Source: Raskinella chloraquaticus (SeqCode) (GTDB lineage: Bacteria > Pseudomonadota > Alphaproteobacteria > Rhizobiales > UBA4765). Taken from it: a stretch of DNA of 64,000 nucleotides. Where the stretch lies: contig DEZK01000002.1 of NCBI GenBank assembly GCA_002365175.1, forward strand, positions 124,001 through 188,000, given 5' to 3'. Under the pieces are notes generated by a model that ran no database searches, had not been told where the DNA came from, and worked only from the letters and a program-made list of their open reading frames with translations. Below are positions 8,826 to 17,083 of the stretch, piece by piece; within the stretch, counting starts at the first letter, position 1; every line of letters begins with the position of its first letter. A program made the translations under genes and the position numbers.

Positions 8826-9224
8826 ATGCCTGAAATCAGTGGGCAGGCAACGGTCCTTCTGTCGCAAGATGTACCCCGCGCACTGGCTTTCTGGGAACGC
8901 ATTTTTGGATTCAGCGTTGGCAACAGTTGGGGTGATCCGGTGAGTTTCACCATTCTCCGTCGCGATTCGGCACGAGTGATGATCGGTGCGGCGGCACCCG
9001 GCTACAACATCCCTCACATCCGGGAAGGACGGGCGGGTCTGTGGGATGCCTATTTCTGGGTCAATGATGCGAGAGGCCTGTTTGCCGACATCAAAGCGCG
9101 CGGCGCCGCTTTCGATCATGAACTTTATGAGGCGGAGTACGGCGTGCTCGAATTCACCGTGCGCGATCTGGATGGTCACAATATCGGTTTTGGCGAAGTC
9201 CTGCGCCTGACTGAGACTCAGTGA
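8826..9224 (+). CDS. VOC (glyoxalase/bleomycin-resistance) superfamily protein
   Basis: A 132-residue protein with the beta-alpha-beta-beta-beta layout of the vicinal-oxygen-chelate fold. An N-terminal half has SQDVPRALAFWERIFGF, typical of VOC domains, and a C-terminal half ends in VLEFTVRDLDGHNIGFGE, which includes the usual D-x-D-G-(H/N) turn and metal-type Glu. The substrate cannot be told: members include glyoxalases, dioxygenases, fosfomycin and bleomycin resistance proteins and methylmalonyl-CoA epimerases. It starts 2 bases after glyQ stops; a GTG at 8820 would overlap glyQ by 4 bases. Translational coupling with glyQ is likely. Confidence 0.8.
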   Translation: MPEISGQATVLLSQDVPRALAFWERIFGFSVGNSWGDPVSFTILRRDSARVMIGAAAPGYNIPHIREGRAGLWDAYFWVNDARGLFADIKARGAAFDHELYEAEYGVLEFTVRDLDGHNIGFGEVLRLTETQ

Positions 9225-9288
9225 AAATCTGATACTTGCCTTCACCACCTTCAACGCCCATGTTGGCGCCGCTTCAGGAGAGAACCAG

Positions 9289-9528
9289 ATGGACAAACCG
9301 GTCTGCGCCCAAAAAGAGCCCTTCCCCTATGATGTCGAAGCGGGAAAAGCCTATTTCTGGTGCTCGTGCGGGCGCTCGAAAAACCAGCCGCTGTGCGATG
9401 GCTCGCACATGGGCAGCGGCTTCATGCCGGTCAAATTCGAGGCCGCGACAAGTGAAACCGTCTATTTCTGCGGCTGCAAGGGCACCTACAAGGCGCCGCT
9501 TTGCGATGGATCGCACAAGCTTCTCTGA
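9289..9528 (+). CDS. double CDGSH-type iron-sulfur protein
   Basis: A 79-residue protein made of two CDGSH motifs. The first uses Cys25, Cys27, Cys36 and His40 (CSCGRSKNQPLCDGSH); the second uses Cys61, Cys63, Cys72 and His76 (CGCKGTYKAPLCDGSH). Each three-Cys-one-His set is the ligand pattern of mitoNEET-type 2Fe-2S clusters, so the protein can hold two clusters without needing a dimer interface. Bacterial members are thought to act in redox sensing or cluster transfer. It is encoded between the VOC gene and glyS on the same strand, 64 and 80 bases from each. Start ATG 9289 follows a plausible AGGAGAG site. Confidence 0.93.
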   Translation: MDKPVCAQKEPFPYDVEAGKAYFWCSCGRSKNQPLCDGSHMGSGFMPVKFEAATSETVYFCGCKGTYKAPLCDGSHKLL

Positions 9529-9608
9529 GCCAATCGCAAACTCAGGCTCGACAGGCAGCGAGGCGGGCTTTAGGGCTTTGGCCCCCGTGTTTTTCGTGAA
9601 GTCAAACG

Positions 9609-11747
9609 ATGCCTGATCTTCTCCTCGAACTCTTCAGCGAAGAAATTCCCGCCCGCATGCAAGGCAAGGCGGCGGAGGATCTGCGAAAAGGTATCACCGA
9701 CGGGCTGGTCGCGGCAGGCCTCACCTATGACAGCGCCAAGGCGTTTGCCACACCGCGCCGGCTGGCGCTGGTGGTGGGCGGCCTGCCGCTATCCTCGCCC
9801 GATCAGCGTGAGGAAAAAAAGGGGCCGCGCGTCGGCGCGCCCGATGCCGCCATACAAGGCTTCCTGAAAAGCGCCGGCCTTACCTCGATTGATCAGGCGA
9901 CCATCCAGTCCGACGGGAAGAAGGGCGAGGTTTATATCGCGCTTATCAACCGGCCAGGCCGCGCCACCGTCGATATTCTGAGCGAGTTGATTCCGAATGT
10001 GATCCGCAGCTTTCCGTGGCCGAAATCAATGCGCTGGGGGAGCGCCTCGGTCTCTTCGTCGTCGCTTCGCTGGGTGCGGCCGCTGACGTCGATCCTGTGC
10101 ACGTTCGGGCCGGAGACGGAGGCAACCGAGATCGTGCCGCTCGATGTCGACGGCATCGTTTCCGGCAATATCACCTATGGCCATCGCTTCATGGCGCCGC
10201 AGCCAATCATGGTGAGCCGCTATGAGGATTACGTCGACAAGCTTTTGAAAGCGAAGGTCGTGCTCGATGCCGAGCGCCGCAAGGCCATCATTCTGGCTGA
10301 AGCGCGCACGCTGTGCACAGCGCAGAACCTCGAATTCATCGATGATGAGGGGCTGGCGCAGGAAGTGGCGGGGCTGGTTGAGTGGCCGGTGGTGCTGATG
10401 GGGCGCTTCGATGAGGCCTTTCTCACCATTCCCGGCGAGGTCATTCGCGCCACCATCCGCGCCAACCAGAAGTGTTTCGTGGTGCGCCAGCCGGACACCG
10501 GAGCACTCGCCAACCGCTTTATGCTCACGGCCAATATCGAGGCGAGCGATCATGGCGCCGCCATCATCGGTGGTAATGAGCGGGTGGTGCGGGCGCGCCT
10601 GTCGGATGCGCGCCATTTCTGGCAGACGGATTTGGGAGCGCTGCCGGACGCCGGCGATTATGCGCAAGAGGCGGCGGCGCTCGGACTTGATCTTGCAAAG
10701 TCGCTCGATCAGCGCATGGGCAAGCTTGCCCATCTCAATGTGGTGTTCCATCAGAAGCTCGGCACGCAGGGCGAGCGGGTGCAGCGTATCGTGGCGCTGG
10801 CACGCCAGCTGGCGCCGCTTGTGGGGGCCGATCCCGATCTGGCGGCACGCGCGGCAAGCCTCGCCAAGGCCGATCTCACATCCGAGATGGTGGGGGAATT
10901 CCCGGAATTGCAGGGGTTGATAGGCCGGCGTTATGCCGAGCTGCAGGGCGAGCACCCGTCGGTTTGCGCGGCGATCGAGGATCATTACAAACCGCTGGGG
11001 CCGGGCGACCGGGTGCCGAGCGACCCTGTCGCGATCACGGTGGCCCTTGCCGACAAGCTCGACACGCTGGTGGGCTTCTGGGCGATTGACGAGAAGCCCA
11101 CTGGTTCGAAAGACCCTTACGCGCTGCGCCGCGCGGCACTTGGCGTGATCCGGCTGGTGGTCGAAAATGGTATTCATCTTCGCCTGACTGACGCCGTGCC
11201 GCGCTTCGGCGAAGACCTCCTCTCCTTCTTTTATGACCGCCTGAAGGTGCAGCTCCGCGATTCCGGCGCACGACACGATCTGGTGGATGCGGTACTGGGC
11301 GCCGGCGGCGCGAGTGACGATCTCCTCCTCATCGTGCGCCGTGTCGAGGCGTTGGCTGCATTTCTCAAGAGCGATGACGGAACGAATTTGTTAGCCGGCT
11401 ACAAGCGTGCGGCGAACATCCTCAAGGCGGAGGAAAAGAAAGACGGCACGACGTTCGACGGCGTGGTCGACGAGGCGCTGATCGCAGCGCGCGGCGCACC
11501 GGAAGAACAGGCTCTCGCCGCTGCTATTGCTGTTGCCCGGCAGGCGGTCAGCGACAAAATCACTGCTGGCAATTACGCCGGCGCACCCACCGCGCTCGCC
11601 GCACTTCGCCCTGCGGTCGATGCCTTCTTCGAGAAAATCCTGGTCAATGATCCCGACCCGGCGATCCGCGCCAGCCGCCTCAACCTGCTGGCGCGTTTTC
11701 GCGCCGCCACCTTGCCGGTTGCCGATTTCGGGTTGATCGCAGGCTGA
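9609..11747 (+). CDS. glyS: glycine--tRNA ligase beta subunit
   Basis: A 712-residue beta chain, typical in length. It binds tRNA-Gly and completes the alpha2-beta2 enzyme with GlyQ. The start LLLELFSEEIPARMQ is a hallmark, followed by FATPRRLALVV, GPRVGAPDAAIQGFLKSAG, the HD-like central region FHQKLGTQGERVQRI, and LADKLDTLVGFWAI, DPYALRRAALGVIRL near the anticodon-binding C-terminal domain. The stop codon is only 2 bases from the convergent ispB stop, so the two transcripts must overlap at their 3' ends or terminate within each other. Confidence 0.97.
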   Translation: MPDLLLELFSEEIPARMQGKAAEDLRKGITDGLVAAGLTYDSAKAFATPRRLALVVGGLPLSSPDQREEKKGPRVGAPDAAIQGFLKSAGLTSIDQATIQSDGKKGEVYIALINRPGRATVDILSELIPNVIRSFPWPKSMRWGSASVSSSSLRWVRPLTSILCTFGPETEATEIVPLDVDGIVSGNITYGHRFMAPQPIMVSRYEDYVDKLLKAKVVLDAERRKAIILAEARTLCTAQNLEFIDDEGLAQEVAGLVEWPVVLMGRFDEAFLTIPGEVIRATIRANQKCFVVRQPDTGALANRFMLTANIEASDHGAAIIGGNERVVRARLSDARHFWQTDLGALPDAGDYAQEAAALGLDLAKSLDQRMGKLAHLNVVFHQKLGTQGERVQRIVALARQLAPLVGADPDLAARAASLAKADLTSEMVGEFPELQGLIGRRYAELQGEHPSVCAAIEDHYKPLGPGDRVPSDPVAITVALADKLDTLVGFWAIDEKPTGSKDPYALRRAALGVIRLVVENGIHLRLTDAVPRFGEDLLSFFYDRLKVQLRDSGARHDLVDAVLGAGGASDDLLLIVRRVEALAAFLKSDDGTNLLAGYKRAANILKAEEKKDGTTFDGVVDEALIAARGAPEEQALAAAIAVARQAVSDKITAGNYAGAPTALAALRPAVDAFFEKILVNDPDPAIRASRLNLLARFRAATLPVADFGLIAG

Positions 11748-11749
11748 GA

Positions 11750-12757
11750 CTAAAACGCCCGCTCGACGGTGAAGTCGATGACTTCCTCAAGCGCCAGACG
11801 ATGCTCGCCGACCGGACAGGATGCCAGAGCCGCGCGGGCGGAACTGGCATAAGAGCGGGCGCGGGCGATGGTCTCTTCAATCGCCTGGTAGCGGCGTATC
11901 AGGTCGGCGGCAATTTCAAGATCTCCCTCGCCTGCCTCGCCACCCTCGATGGCGCGCTGCCAGAAGGCACGCTCGCCCGGCGTTCCGCGCGCGAAGGCAA
12001 GGATTACCGGTAGCGTCACCTTGCCCTCGCGAAAATCATCGCCGATGCGCTTGCCCAGCATCGCCTCATGGCCGGAATAATCGAGGGCGTCATCGACAAG
12101 CTGGAAGGCCAGGCCAAGATCGGTACCAAATTGCGCCAGCGGGGCGCGCATATGGGGAAGGCCGGCAATCGTCGGGCCTACCTCGGCAGCCGCAGAAAAC
12201 AGCGCCGCTGTCTTGGCGCCGATCACGGTCAGGTATTTGTCCTCGGTCGTGGTCATGCTCTTGGCAGCGGCAAGCTGCAAGACTTCGCCCTCGGCGATCA
12301 CGGTGGCGGCGGAGGAGAGAATATCGAGGGCGTCGAGGGAGCCTACCTCGACCATCATCTTGAACGCCTGGCCGAGCAGGAAATCGCCAACCAGAACGCT
12401 TGCCTGATTGCCCCATACCTTGCGGGCGGTCGCCTTGCCGCGGCGCAGATCGGATTCGTCCACCACATCGTCATGAAGCAGTGTCGCGGTGTGCATGAAC
12501 TCAACGGCTGCCGCGAGCTTTATGTGCCCCTCGCCGCGATAGCCGAACATCTGGGCTGCCACCAGCGTCAGCATCGGGCGCAGGCGCTTGCCGCCTGAAT
12601 TGATCAGGTGCTTGGCAACCTCCGGGATCATCGCCACGTCGGAGCCGGTGCGTGACAGGATCATGGCATTGACGCGCGCCATGTCGGCGCCAACCAGGGC
12701 CACCAGACGGTCCATTCCGGTCAGTGATTGCTTTTCGAGAGGCAGCGCTAGGTTCAA
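11750..12757 (-). CDS. ispB: trans-polyprenyl diphosphate synthase (quinone side chain)
   Basis: A 335-residue long-chain prenyl transferase. It condenses isopentenyl diphosphate units to make the ubiquinone tail; chain length (octa- to decaprenyl) cannot be read with certainty. The first aspartate-rich motif is LLHDDVVDESDLRRG, the second is QLVDDALDYSG, and GGKRLRP is the usual diphosphate-binding site. The start is probably TTG at 12757: a GGAG site lies 9 bases upstream, a stop codon closes the frame soon above, and homologues keep the residues before the internal ATG at 12715. It is divergent from the DUF2007-methyltransferase pair. Confidence 0.93.
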   Translation of the reverse strand: MNLALPLEKQSLTGMDRLVALVGADMARVNAMILSRTGSDVAMIPEVAKHLINSGGKRLRPMLTLVAAQMFGYRGEGHIKLAAAVEFMHTATLLHDDVVDESDLRRGKATARKVWGNQASVLVGDFLLGQAFKMMVEVGSLDALDILSSAATVIAEGEVLQLAAAKSMTTTEDKYLTVIGAKTAALFSAAAEVGPTIAGLPHMRAPLAQFGTDLGLAFQLVDDALDYSGHEAMLGKRIGDDFREGKVTLPVILAFARGTPGERAFWQRAIEGGEAGEGDLEIAADLIRRYQAIEETIARARSYASSARAALASCPVGEHRLALEEVIDFTVERAF

Positions 12758-12795
12758 GTCGACGATCTCCGGCGCTTGTGAAGCGCATCGAACTC

Positions 12796-12829
12796 AGCAT
12801 AGAGAGGTGACAGCGCCGTCACAAGTCAA
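12796..12829 (-). promoter_or_regulatory. possible ispB promoter with inverted repeat
   Basis: Read on the minus strand, TTGTGA (12824-12819) and TATGCT (12801-12796) are 17 bases apart. The spacer and -35 contain the inverted repeat GTGAC-N6-GTCAC (12807-12822). It lies in the 134-base gap shared with the divergent DUF2007 gene and could hold a regulator site for either gene. Confidence 0.35.
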
Positions 12830-12891
12830 CAGGCTGGCGCCATTTACCACGTCGGCTACGTGTTCCTGCCAAGCGATAAGGATACCGCGAC

Positions 12892-13122
12892 ATGCTTGAA
12901 TTGCTGCGCAGCAATGACCCAGTGTTAATATCCGCCGCCCAGGCGCTGCTCGACGCGGCAGAGATCGGGCATTTTCTGTTTGATCAGCATGCAAGCATCG
13001 TCGAGGGTTCGCTGGGCGTGCTGCCACGGCGGCTGATGATTGATCGCGACGATGAGACGGCGGCACGACGCCTGCTGACGCAAGCAGGGCTCGGGGCGGA
13101 ACTGCGCCATGGAGGTCAGTAA
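12892..13122 (+). CDS. DUF2007-family small protein
   Basis: A 76-residue cytoplasmic protein of the DUF2007 type (called putative signal transducing protein in databases). The pattern MLELLRSNDPVLISAAQALLDAAGI-like start, the central DQHASIVEGSLG and the final RLMIDRDDETAARRLLTQAG follow the family, whose fold resembles a small ferredoxin-like domain that recognises the choice between two adjacent loci. No enzymatic residues are evident. The gene overlaps the methyltransferase start by 14 bases, so the two are co-expressed and probably translationally coupled. The pair is conserved beside ispB in many alphaproteobacteria. Confidence 0.82.
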   Translation: MLELLRSNDPVLISAAQALLDAAEIGHFLFDQHASIVEGSLGVLPRRLMIDRDDETAARRLLTQAGLGAELRHGGQ

Positions 13123-13849
13123 GGATCATCTGCTGGGCGGGCGCGTGCGCCTCAGGCAGGCTGTCGACGGTTATCGCGCCGGGCTCGATGCGGTGCTGCT
13201 TGCCGCATCCATTCCGGCCATGAGCGGCGAGCGTGTGCTCGATCTTGGCTGCGGCGCTGGCGCTGTGAGCCTTTGCCTGCTGGCGCGGGTGGGTGATTGC
13301 CATGTAACCGGCGTCGAGATCGATCATGACATGGCGCAGCTTGCGCAGGATAATGCCGCGCTTAATGGCTGGGAGGCGCGGCTGAGCATTGTAGCGGGCG
13401 ACATCAGCCGGCGCGGGCTTCTGTCCGACCAGACCTTCGATCACATCATGGCAAACCCGCCCTTCCATGACAAAAGGCGCCATCGCCTGCCGCGACTGGA
13501 GCAAAGGGCGCAGGCGCTGGTTGAGGGAGAGGCTGGCGTGGACAAATGGTTCGCTGTCGGCCTGCGACGGGTGAAGCCCGGCGGCAGCCTGACCTTCATC
13601 CTGCGCGCTGATCGGCTCGATGAGGCTTTGGCGGCGCTTGGTGGACTTGCCGGGCGGATCACCGTTCTGCCGGTGCATTCGCACGCCGGCAAACCGGCGA
13701 TCCGGGTGATCGTGCAGGCGATCAAGGAGAGGCGCACACCGCTATCGCTTCTGCCGGCGCTGGTTCTGTTTGACGAGAAGGGTGAGCAGAGCGGCGCGGC
13801 GCGGGATATTCTTGCCAATGGCGCGCGCCTGTCGCTTGAGGGCGGATGA
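13109..13849 (+). CDS. TrmN6-like SAM-dependent methyltransferase
   Basis: A 246-residue class I methyltransferase. The SAM-binding motif I is VLDLGCGAGAVSLCLL (about residues 43-58), the acidic motif II is VTGVEIDHDM, and the catalytic IMANPPFHD motif (N-P-P-F) marks an N6-adenine or amino methylating enzyme acting on RNA. The nearest known relative is TrmN6/YfiC, which makes m6A37 in tRNA1-Val. It begins DHLLGGRVRLRQAVDGYRAG, the usual N-terminus for this alphaproteobacterial group. RNA specificity is inferred from family resemblance only. It overlaps the upstream DUF2007 gene. Confidence 0.85.
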   Translation: MEVSKDHLLGGRVRLRQAVDGYRAGLDAVLLAASIPAMSGERVLDLGCGAGAVSLCLLARVGDCHVTGVEIDHDMAQLAQDNAALNGWEARLSIVAGDISRRGLLSDQTFDHIMANPPFHDKRRHRLPRLEQRAQALVEGEAGVDKWFAVGLRRVKPGGSLTFILRADRLDEALAALGGLAGRITVLPVHSHAGKPAIRVIVQAIKERRTPLSLLPALVLFDEKGEQSGAARDILANGARLSLEGG

Positions 13850-13911
13850 TCACCAGGCTTTCAGTGAGTGGCGAAAGCGGATAGGTTGCAGCCTGTTTTG
13901 GGAGACCATCG

Positions 13912-14784
13912 ATGAAATGGGATGATTATCGTCAATCCGACAATGTCGACGATTACCGTGGCGGCGGTGGCGGCGGACTTGGCCGGGCGACGGGCGGCAT
14001 CGGCATCGGTGGCATGCTGCTGATGGGTGTCCTTTATTTCGGCTTTGGTATCGACCCGAGCTTCCTGCTCAATAGCGGCCTGATCGGCGGGGGCGGGCAG
14101 GCGCCCACGCAGCAGAGCGCGCCGCGCCACGCCGACCCCAATGACCCGCTGTCACGCTTCGTATCGACGGTGCTGGCGACAACCGAGGATGCGTGGACGC
14201 AGGTGTTTCGTGAAAACGGCCAAATTTACGAAAAGCCGCGTCTCACTCTTTTCAGCGATGAGATCGCTTCGGGGTGCGGAGACGCTGAATCGGCCATGGG
14301 CCCGTTCTATTGCCCCAATGACCGGCGCGTCTATCTCGACATGGCGTTCTTCAACGAGCTTGCCACCAAATTCAAGGCGCCGGGCGAATTCGCCAATGCC
14401 TATGTGATTGGCCATGAGATCGGCCATCATGTGCAGAATTTGCTTGGCATTCTGCCCAAGGTGCAGCAGGCGCAGCGCGGTCTCGACAAGGCCTCAGCCA
14501 ATGGCCTGCAGGTGCGTGTCGAACTGCAGGCTGATTGTTTTGCCGGGGTATGGGCCAACCGGGTCAATCGCATCAAGCCGGGTTTCCTCGACCAAAACGA
14601 CATTGCGGCGGCCATCCGCGCTGCCTCGGCGGTGGGTGATGACACCATCCAGCGCCGCACCATCGGCCGTGTCGTGCCGGAGAGCTTCACCCATGGCTCG
14701 GCGCAGCAGCGCGCCTCATGGTTCCAGCAGGGCCTGAAGGCCGGCAAAATCGAGGCGTGCAACACGTTCCAGCAATCGCGTTAG
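13912..14784 (+). CDS. YpfJ-type neutral zinc metallopeptidase
   Basis: A 290-residue membrane-anchored protein. Residues 1-30 are charged then Gly-rich (MKWDDYRQSDNVDDYRGGGG), followed by a single hydrophobic helix (30-45, GIGGMLLMGVLYFGFGI) and the DPSFLL segment, as in E. coli YpfJ. The zinc site HEIGHH is at residues 168-173 inside YVIGHEIGHHVQN, with the third ligand region ELQADCFAGVWAN about 35 residues later. The substrate of this family is not established. It converges on ispE with a 6-base gap. Confidence 0.9.
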   Translation: MKWDDYRQSDNVDDYRGGGGGGLGRATGGIGIGGMLLMGVLYFGFGIDPSFLLNSGLIGGGGQAPTQQSAPRHADPNDPLSRFVSTVLATTEDAWTQVFRENGQIYEKPRLTLFSDEIASGCGDAESAMGPFYCPNDRRVYLDMAFFNELATKFKAPGEFANAYVIGHEIGHHVQNLLGILPKVQQAQRGLDKASANGLQVRVELQADCFAGVWANRVNRIKPGFLDQNDIAAAIRAASAVGDDTIQRRTIGRVVPESFTHGSAQQRASWFQQGLKAGKIEACNTFQQSR

Positions 14785-14790
14785 GTGTCC

Positions 14791-15660
14791 TCAGCCGGAC
14801 GCCAGCTTCACCACTTCGACCCACCAGTCGGCATGCGGTTGGCACACATGCTGTGAAGCCTGGTGCGCGGCAGCGCTCGTTTCGTAAAGCGCAACAACGC
14901 TGGCGCCCGAGCCGGACATGCGCACGAGAAGCGCACCTGTTGCCTGCAGCGCGGCGATAACCTCGCCGATCGCCGGCTCAATCCGGCATGCCGGCGGTTC
15001 AAGATCGTTGCGGGCAAGCTTGAGGCGGGCGATAAGGTCGCTGGCGTCGGCAATCGACGTCAGGTCGGGGTGGGCCTCGCCCGAACGGTCGCTTCCCGGC
15101 GCCAGACCAAGGGCTGAAAAGACAGCACGCGTCTCCACCGGCTTTCCCGGATTGACCAGGATGCCGGCGAGCGGCGGCAAATTGTCCAGGCGCTCAATCC
15201 TGTCGCCGATGCCGCGCATCATGGCCGGGCGCGGATCGAGGCACACCGGGACATCGGCACCGGTGGCGCGCGCCGCTTCAATCAGGCGCGGATCATCGAG
15301 CGCGAGATGATTGAGCCGGGCGAGCAGACGGAGGGCTGCGGCAGCGTCGGAGGAGCCGCCACCAAGCCCGGCTGCCGCCGGCAGATGCTTTTCAAGCGAG
15401 AAATGACCAAGCGTCAGCCCGTCAACACGCGCGACAAGGTTTCGCGCTGCTTTGATGACAAGGTTGTCAACGTCCGGACCGACAGCGCCAGCGCGCGGGC
15501 CGCTCACCGTAATGGCGAGAGGCAGACCCGGCGCCAGATGCAGCGTGTCATGGCAGCTTGCAAAGACCACCAGGCTTTCAAGGAGGTGATAGCCGTCAGC
15601 GCGCCTGCCCACAACATGAAGGCTGAGATTGACCTTGGCCGGCGCGCGTTCGCTCAGCAT
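14791..15660 (-). CDS. ispE: 4-diphosphocytidyl-2-C-methyl-D-erythritol kinase
   Basis: A 289-residue GHMP kinase that phosphorylates CDP-methylerythritol in the MEP route to isoprenoids. Seen motifs: the substrate-binding start APAKVNLSLHVVGRRADGYH, the ATP loop LPAAAGLGGGSSDAAAALR near residue 95, and a C-terminal ALLVRMSGSGASVVALY (motif 3). ATG 15660 begins MLSERAPAKVNLSL and lies 7 bases after the atpF stop, so it is transcribed with the F0 operon. A longer frame to 15696 overlaps atpF and is rejected. Confidence 0.95.
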   Translation of the reverse strand: MLSERAPAKVNLSLHVVGRRADGYHLLESLVVFASCHDTLHLAPGLPLAITVSGPRAGAVGPDVDNLVIKAARNLVARVDGLTLGHFSLEKHLPAAAGLGGGSSDAAAALRLLARLNHLALDDPRLIEAARATGADVPVCLDPRPAMMRGIGDRIERLDNLPPLAGILVNPGKPVETRAVFSALGLAPGSDRSGEAHPDLTSIADASDLIARLKLARNDLEPPACRIEPAIGEVIAALQATGALLVRMSGSGASVVALYETSAAAHQASQHVCQPHADWWVEVVKLASG

Positions 15661-15667
15661 CGCTTGA

Positions 15668-16162
15668 TCAGTTGAGGCGCGCCTTGACCTCGGCAATGGA
15701 TCTGTCCATCAGCTCGTTTGACACCGCGCCCTTGAGCCGCCCGCTCAGCACTTTTTCAGCAGCGGCAATGGCGACATCGACGGCGACCGAGCGCACATCA
15801 GCGATGGCGCGGGCCTCCGCCTGGGCGATCTTGGCCTCGGCAGCCTTGGTGCGGCGCTGAATAGTGTCGACGAGCTGGGCTTCCGCCTCGACCTTGAGAC
15901 GTTCCGCATCACGTCTGGCGCTTGACACGATCTCGCCCGCCTCACGCTCGGCATCGCGGGCTTTACGCTGGAAATCAGCGAGCAGTGCCTGCGCTTCCTC
16001 CCGCAGCCGGCGGGCGTCATCGAGATCACGCGCAATCGTCGCGGCGCGATCATCCAGCGATTTGGCAATGGTGCGATGGACGCCGGCTTTCAGTGCAATG
16101 GCAATGAAGATCACCAGCGCCACGCCGGTCCAGAACACCGGATCCTTGATGAATTCGATCAT
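15668..16162 (-). CDS. atpF: F0 ATP synthase subunit b
   Basis: A 164-residue b subunit of the F0 stator. One N-terminal membrane helix (residues 9-25, VFWTGVALVIFIAIALK) is followed by a long charged coiled coil rich in Arg/Glu/Ala (DDARRLREEAQALLADFQRK) that reaches towards F1. Its ATG overlaps the stop of the b' gene in the form ATGA, so translation is coupled and the two chains are probably made in equal amounts. The genes for F1 (delta, alpha, gamma, beta, epsilon) are not in this window, as is usual in alphaproteobacteria, where F0 and F1 are separate operons. Confidence 0.93.
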   Translation of the reverse strand: MIEFIKDPVFWTGVALVIFIAIALKAGVHRTIAKSLDDRAATIARDLDDARRLREEAQALLADFQRKARDAEREAGEIVSSARRDAERLKVEAEAQLVDTIQRRTKAAEAKIAQAEARAIADVRSVAVDVAIAAAEKVLSGRLKGAVSNELMDRSIAEVKARLN

Positions 16163-16749
16163 CGTCTTGTTCCCGGCAGATGCATGGAGCTGGCGACCGC
16201 CGCACCGATTTCGTCGCGTGTCGGTGCGCCTGTGAGCTTGGCCACAATCGCCTCGGCGCAGTCGGTGGCAATGGCGCCGACCTCGCCCAGCGCCTTGTCG
16301 CGCACCGCAGCGATGCGCTTTTCGGCGACAGCCAGATGCTGGGCGAGCTTTGCCTCTTCCATATCCTTTTTGCCGGCAAAGTCAGCGGCCATAGTCTGGC
16401 GCGCTTCATCAGCCAGTTTGGCGGCGCTGCGACGGGCATCGGCAAGCGCTTTTTCATAAGTCTGTTCGGCGGCACTCGCTTCATTCCTGAAGCGTTCCGC
16501 CTCGCTCAGATCACCGCTGATGCGCCCGCGACGCTCAGAGAGGATGCCGCCCACACGTGGTGCCCCCACTTTGGCCATGAACAGCCACAGCAGGCCAAAG
16601 GCGATCGCCAGCCACAAAAGCTGAGAGCCGAAGCTGTCAGGCTTGAAGGGCGGGAAAGAGCCATGGCCCGCATCATGCGCGACCTCGGAGTGAGGCGCGG
16701 CACGTGCCGCCCCCGCTGCCGGTGTCACATTTGTCGTCGGCGTTGCCAT
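16159..16749 (-). CDS. atpF': F0 ATP synthase subunit b'
   Basis: A 196-residue second b-type subunit, found in alphaproteobacteria, cyanobacteria and chloroplasts. The first 45 residues form a Pro/Ala/His-rich extension, then a membrane helix (SQLLWLAIAFGLLWLFMAKV) and a coiled coil (SGDLSEAERFRNEASAAEQT onwards). b and b' form a heterodimeric stator stalk. ATG 16749 was chosen over a TTG one codon upstream. It follows atpE by 58 bases and overlaps atpF. Confidence 0.92.
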   Translation of the reverse strand: MATPTTNVTPAAGAARAAPHSEVAHDAGHGSFPPFKPDSFGSQLLWLAIAFGLLWLFMAKVGAPRVGGILSERRGRISGDLSEAERFRNEASAAEQTYEKALADARRSAAKLADEARQTMAADFAGKKDMEEAKLAQHLAVAEKRIAAVRDKALGEVGAIATDCAEAIVAKLTGAPTRDEIGAAVASSMHLPGTRR

Positions 16750-16807
16750 CAAAGGCCTCCGTCAGGGCGCATATCCGGCGCGGGTCGATGATCCGCGCCC
16801 CAGGAAC

Positions 16808-17035
16808 TCAGAGCGCGAAGAGAAGCAGGAGCGCAATCAGCAGCGAGAAGATGCCGAGCGCTTCGGTCACCGCGAAGCCGAAGATAAGACGGGCGAACTG
16901 GCCATCAGCGGCAGACGGGTTGCGCAATGCCCCCGACAGGAAGTTACCAAAGATATTGCCGACGCCAACGGCGGCCCCCGCCATACCGATACATGCAAGG
17001 CCTGCACCGAGATATTTGGCTGCAATCGGATCCAT
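16808..17035 (-). CDS. atpE: F0 ATP synthase subunit c
   Basis: A 75-residue proteolipid with two membrane hairpin helices. The first spans about 9-32 (LGAGLACIGMAGAAVGVGNIFG), the polar loop has RNPSAADGQ, and the second holds the ion-binding Glu in FAVTEALGIFSLLIA. The Glu lies in an environment typical of proton-translocating rings. ATG at 17035 is 8 bases from a clear AGGAG site, so the GTG three codons upstream is not used. Confidence 0.96.
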   Translation of the reverse strand: MDPIAAKYLGAGLACIGMAGAAVGVGNIFGNFLSGALRNPSAADGQFARLIFGFAVTEALGIFSLLIALLLLFAL

Positions 17036-17083
17036 AATCGTCACTCCTGTTGGAAGAAAAAGGTTGGAAAATCGATGGGCCGA

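Noticed and set aside
10026..11276. 416-codon open frame antisense to glyS
   Set aside because: Shadow of a full-length glyS; His/Arg-rich composition without family features.
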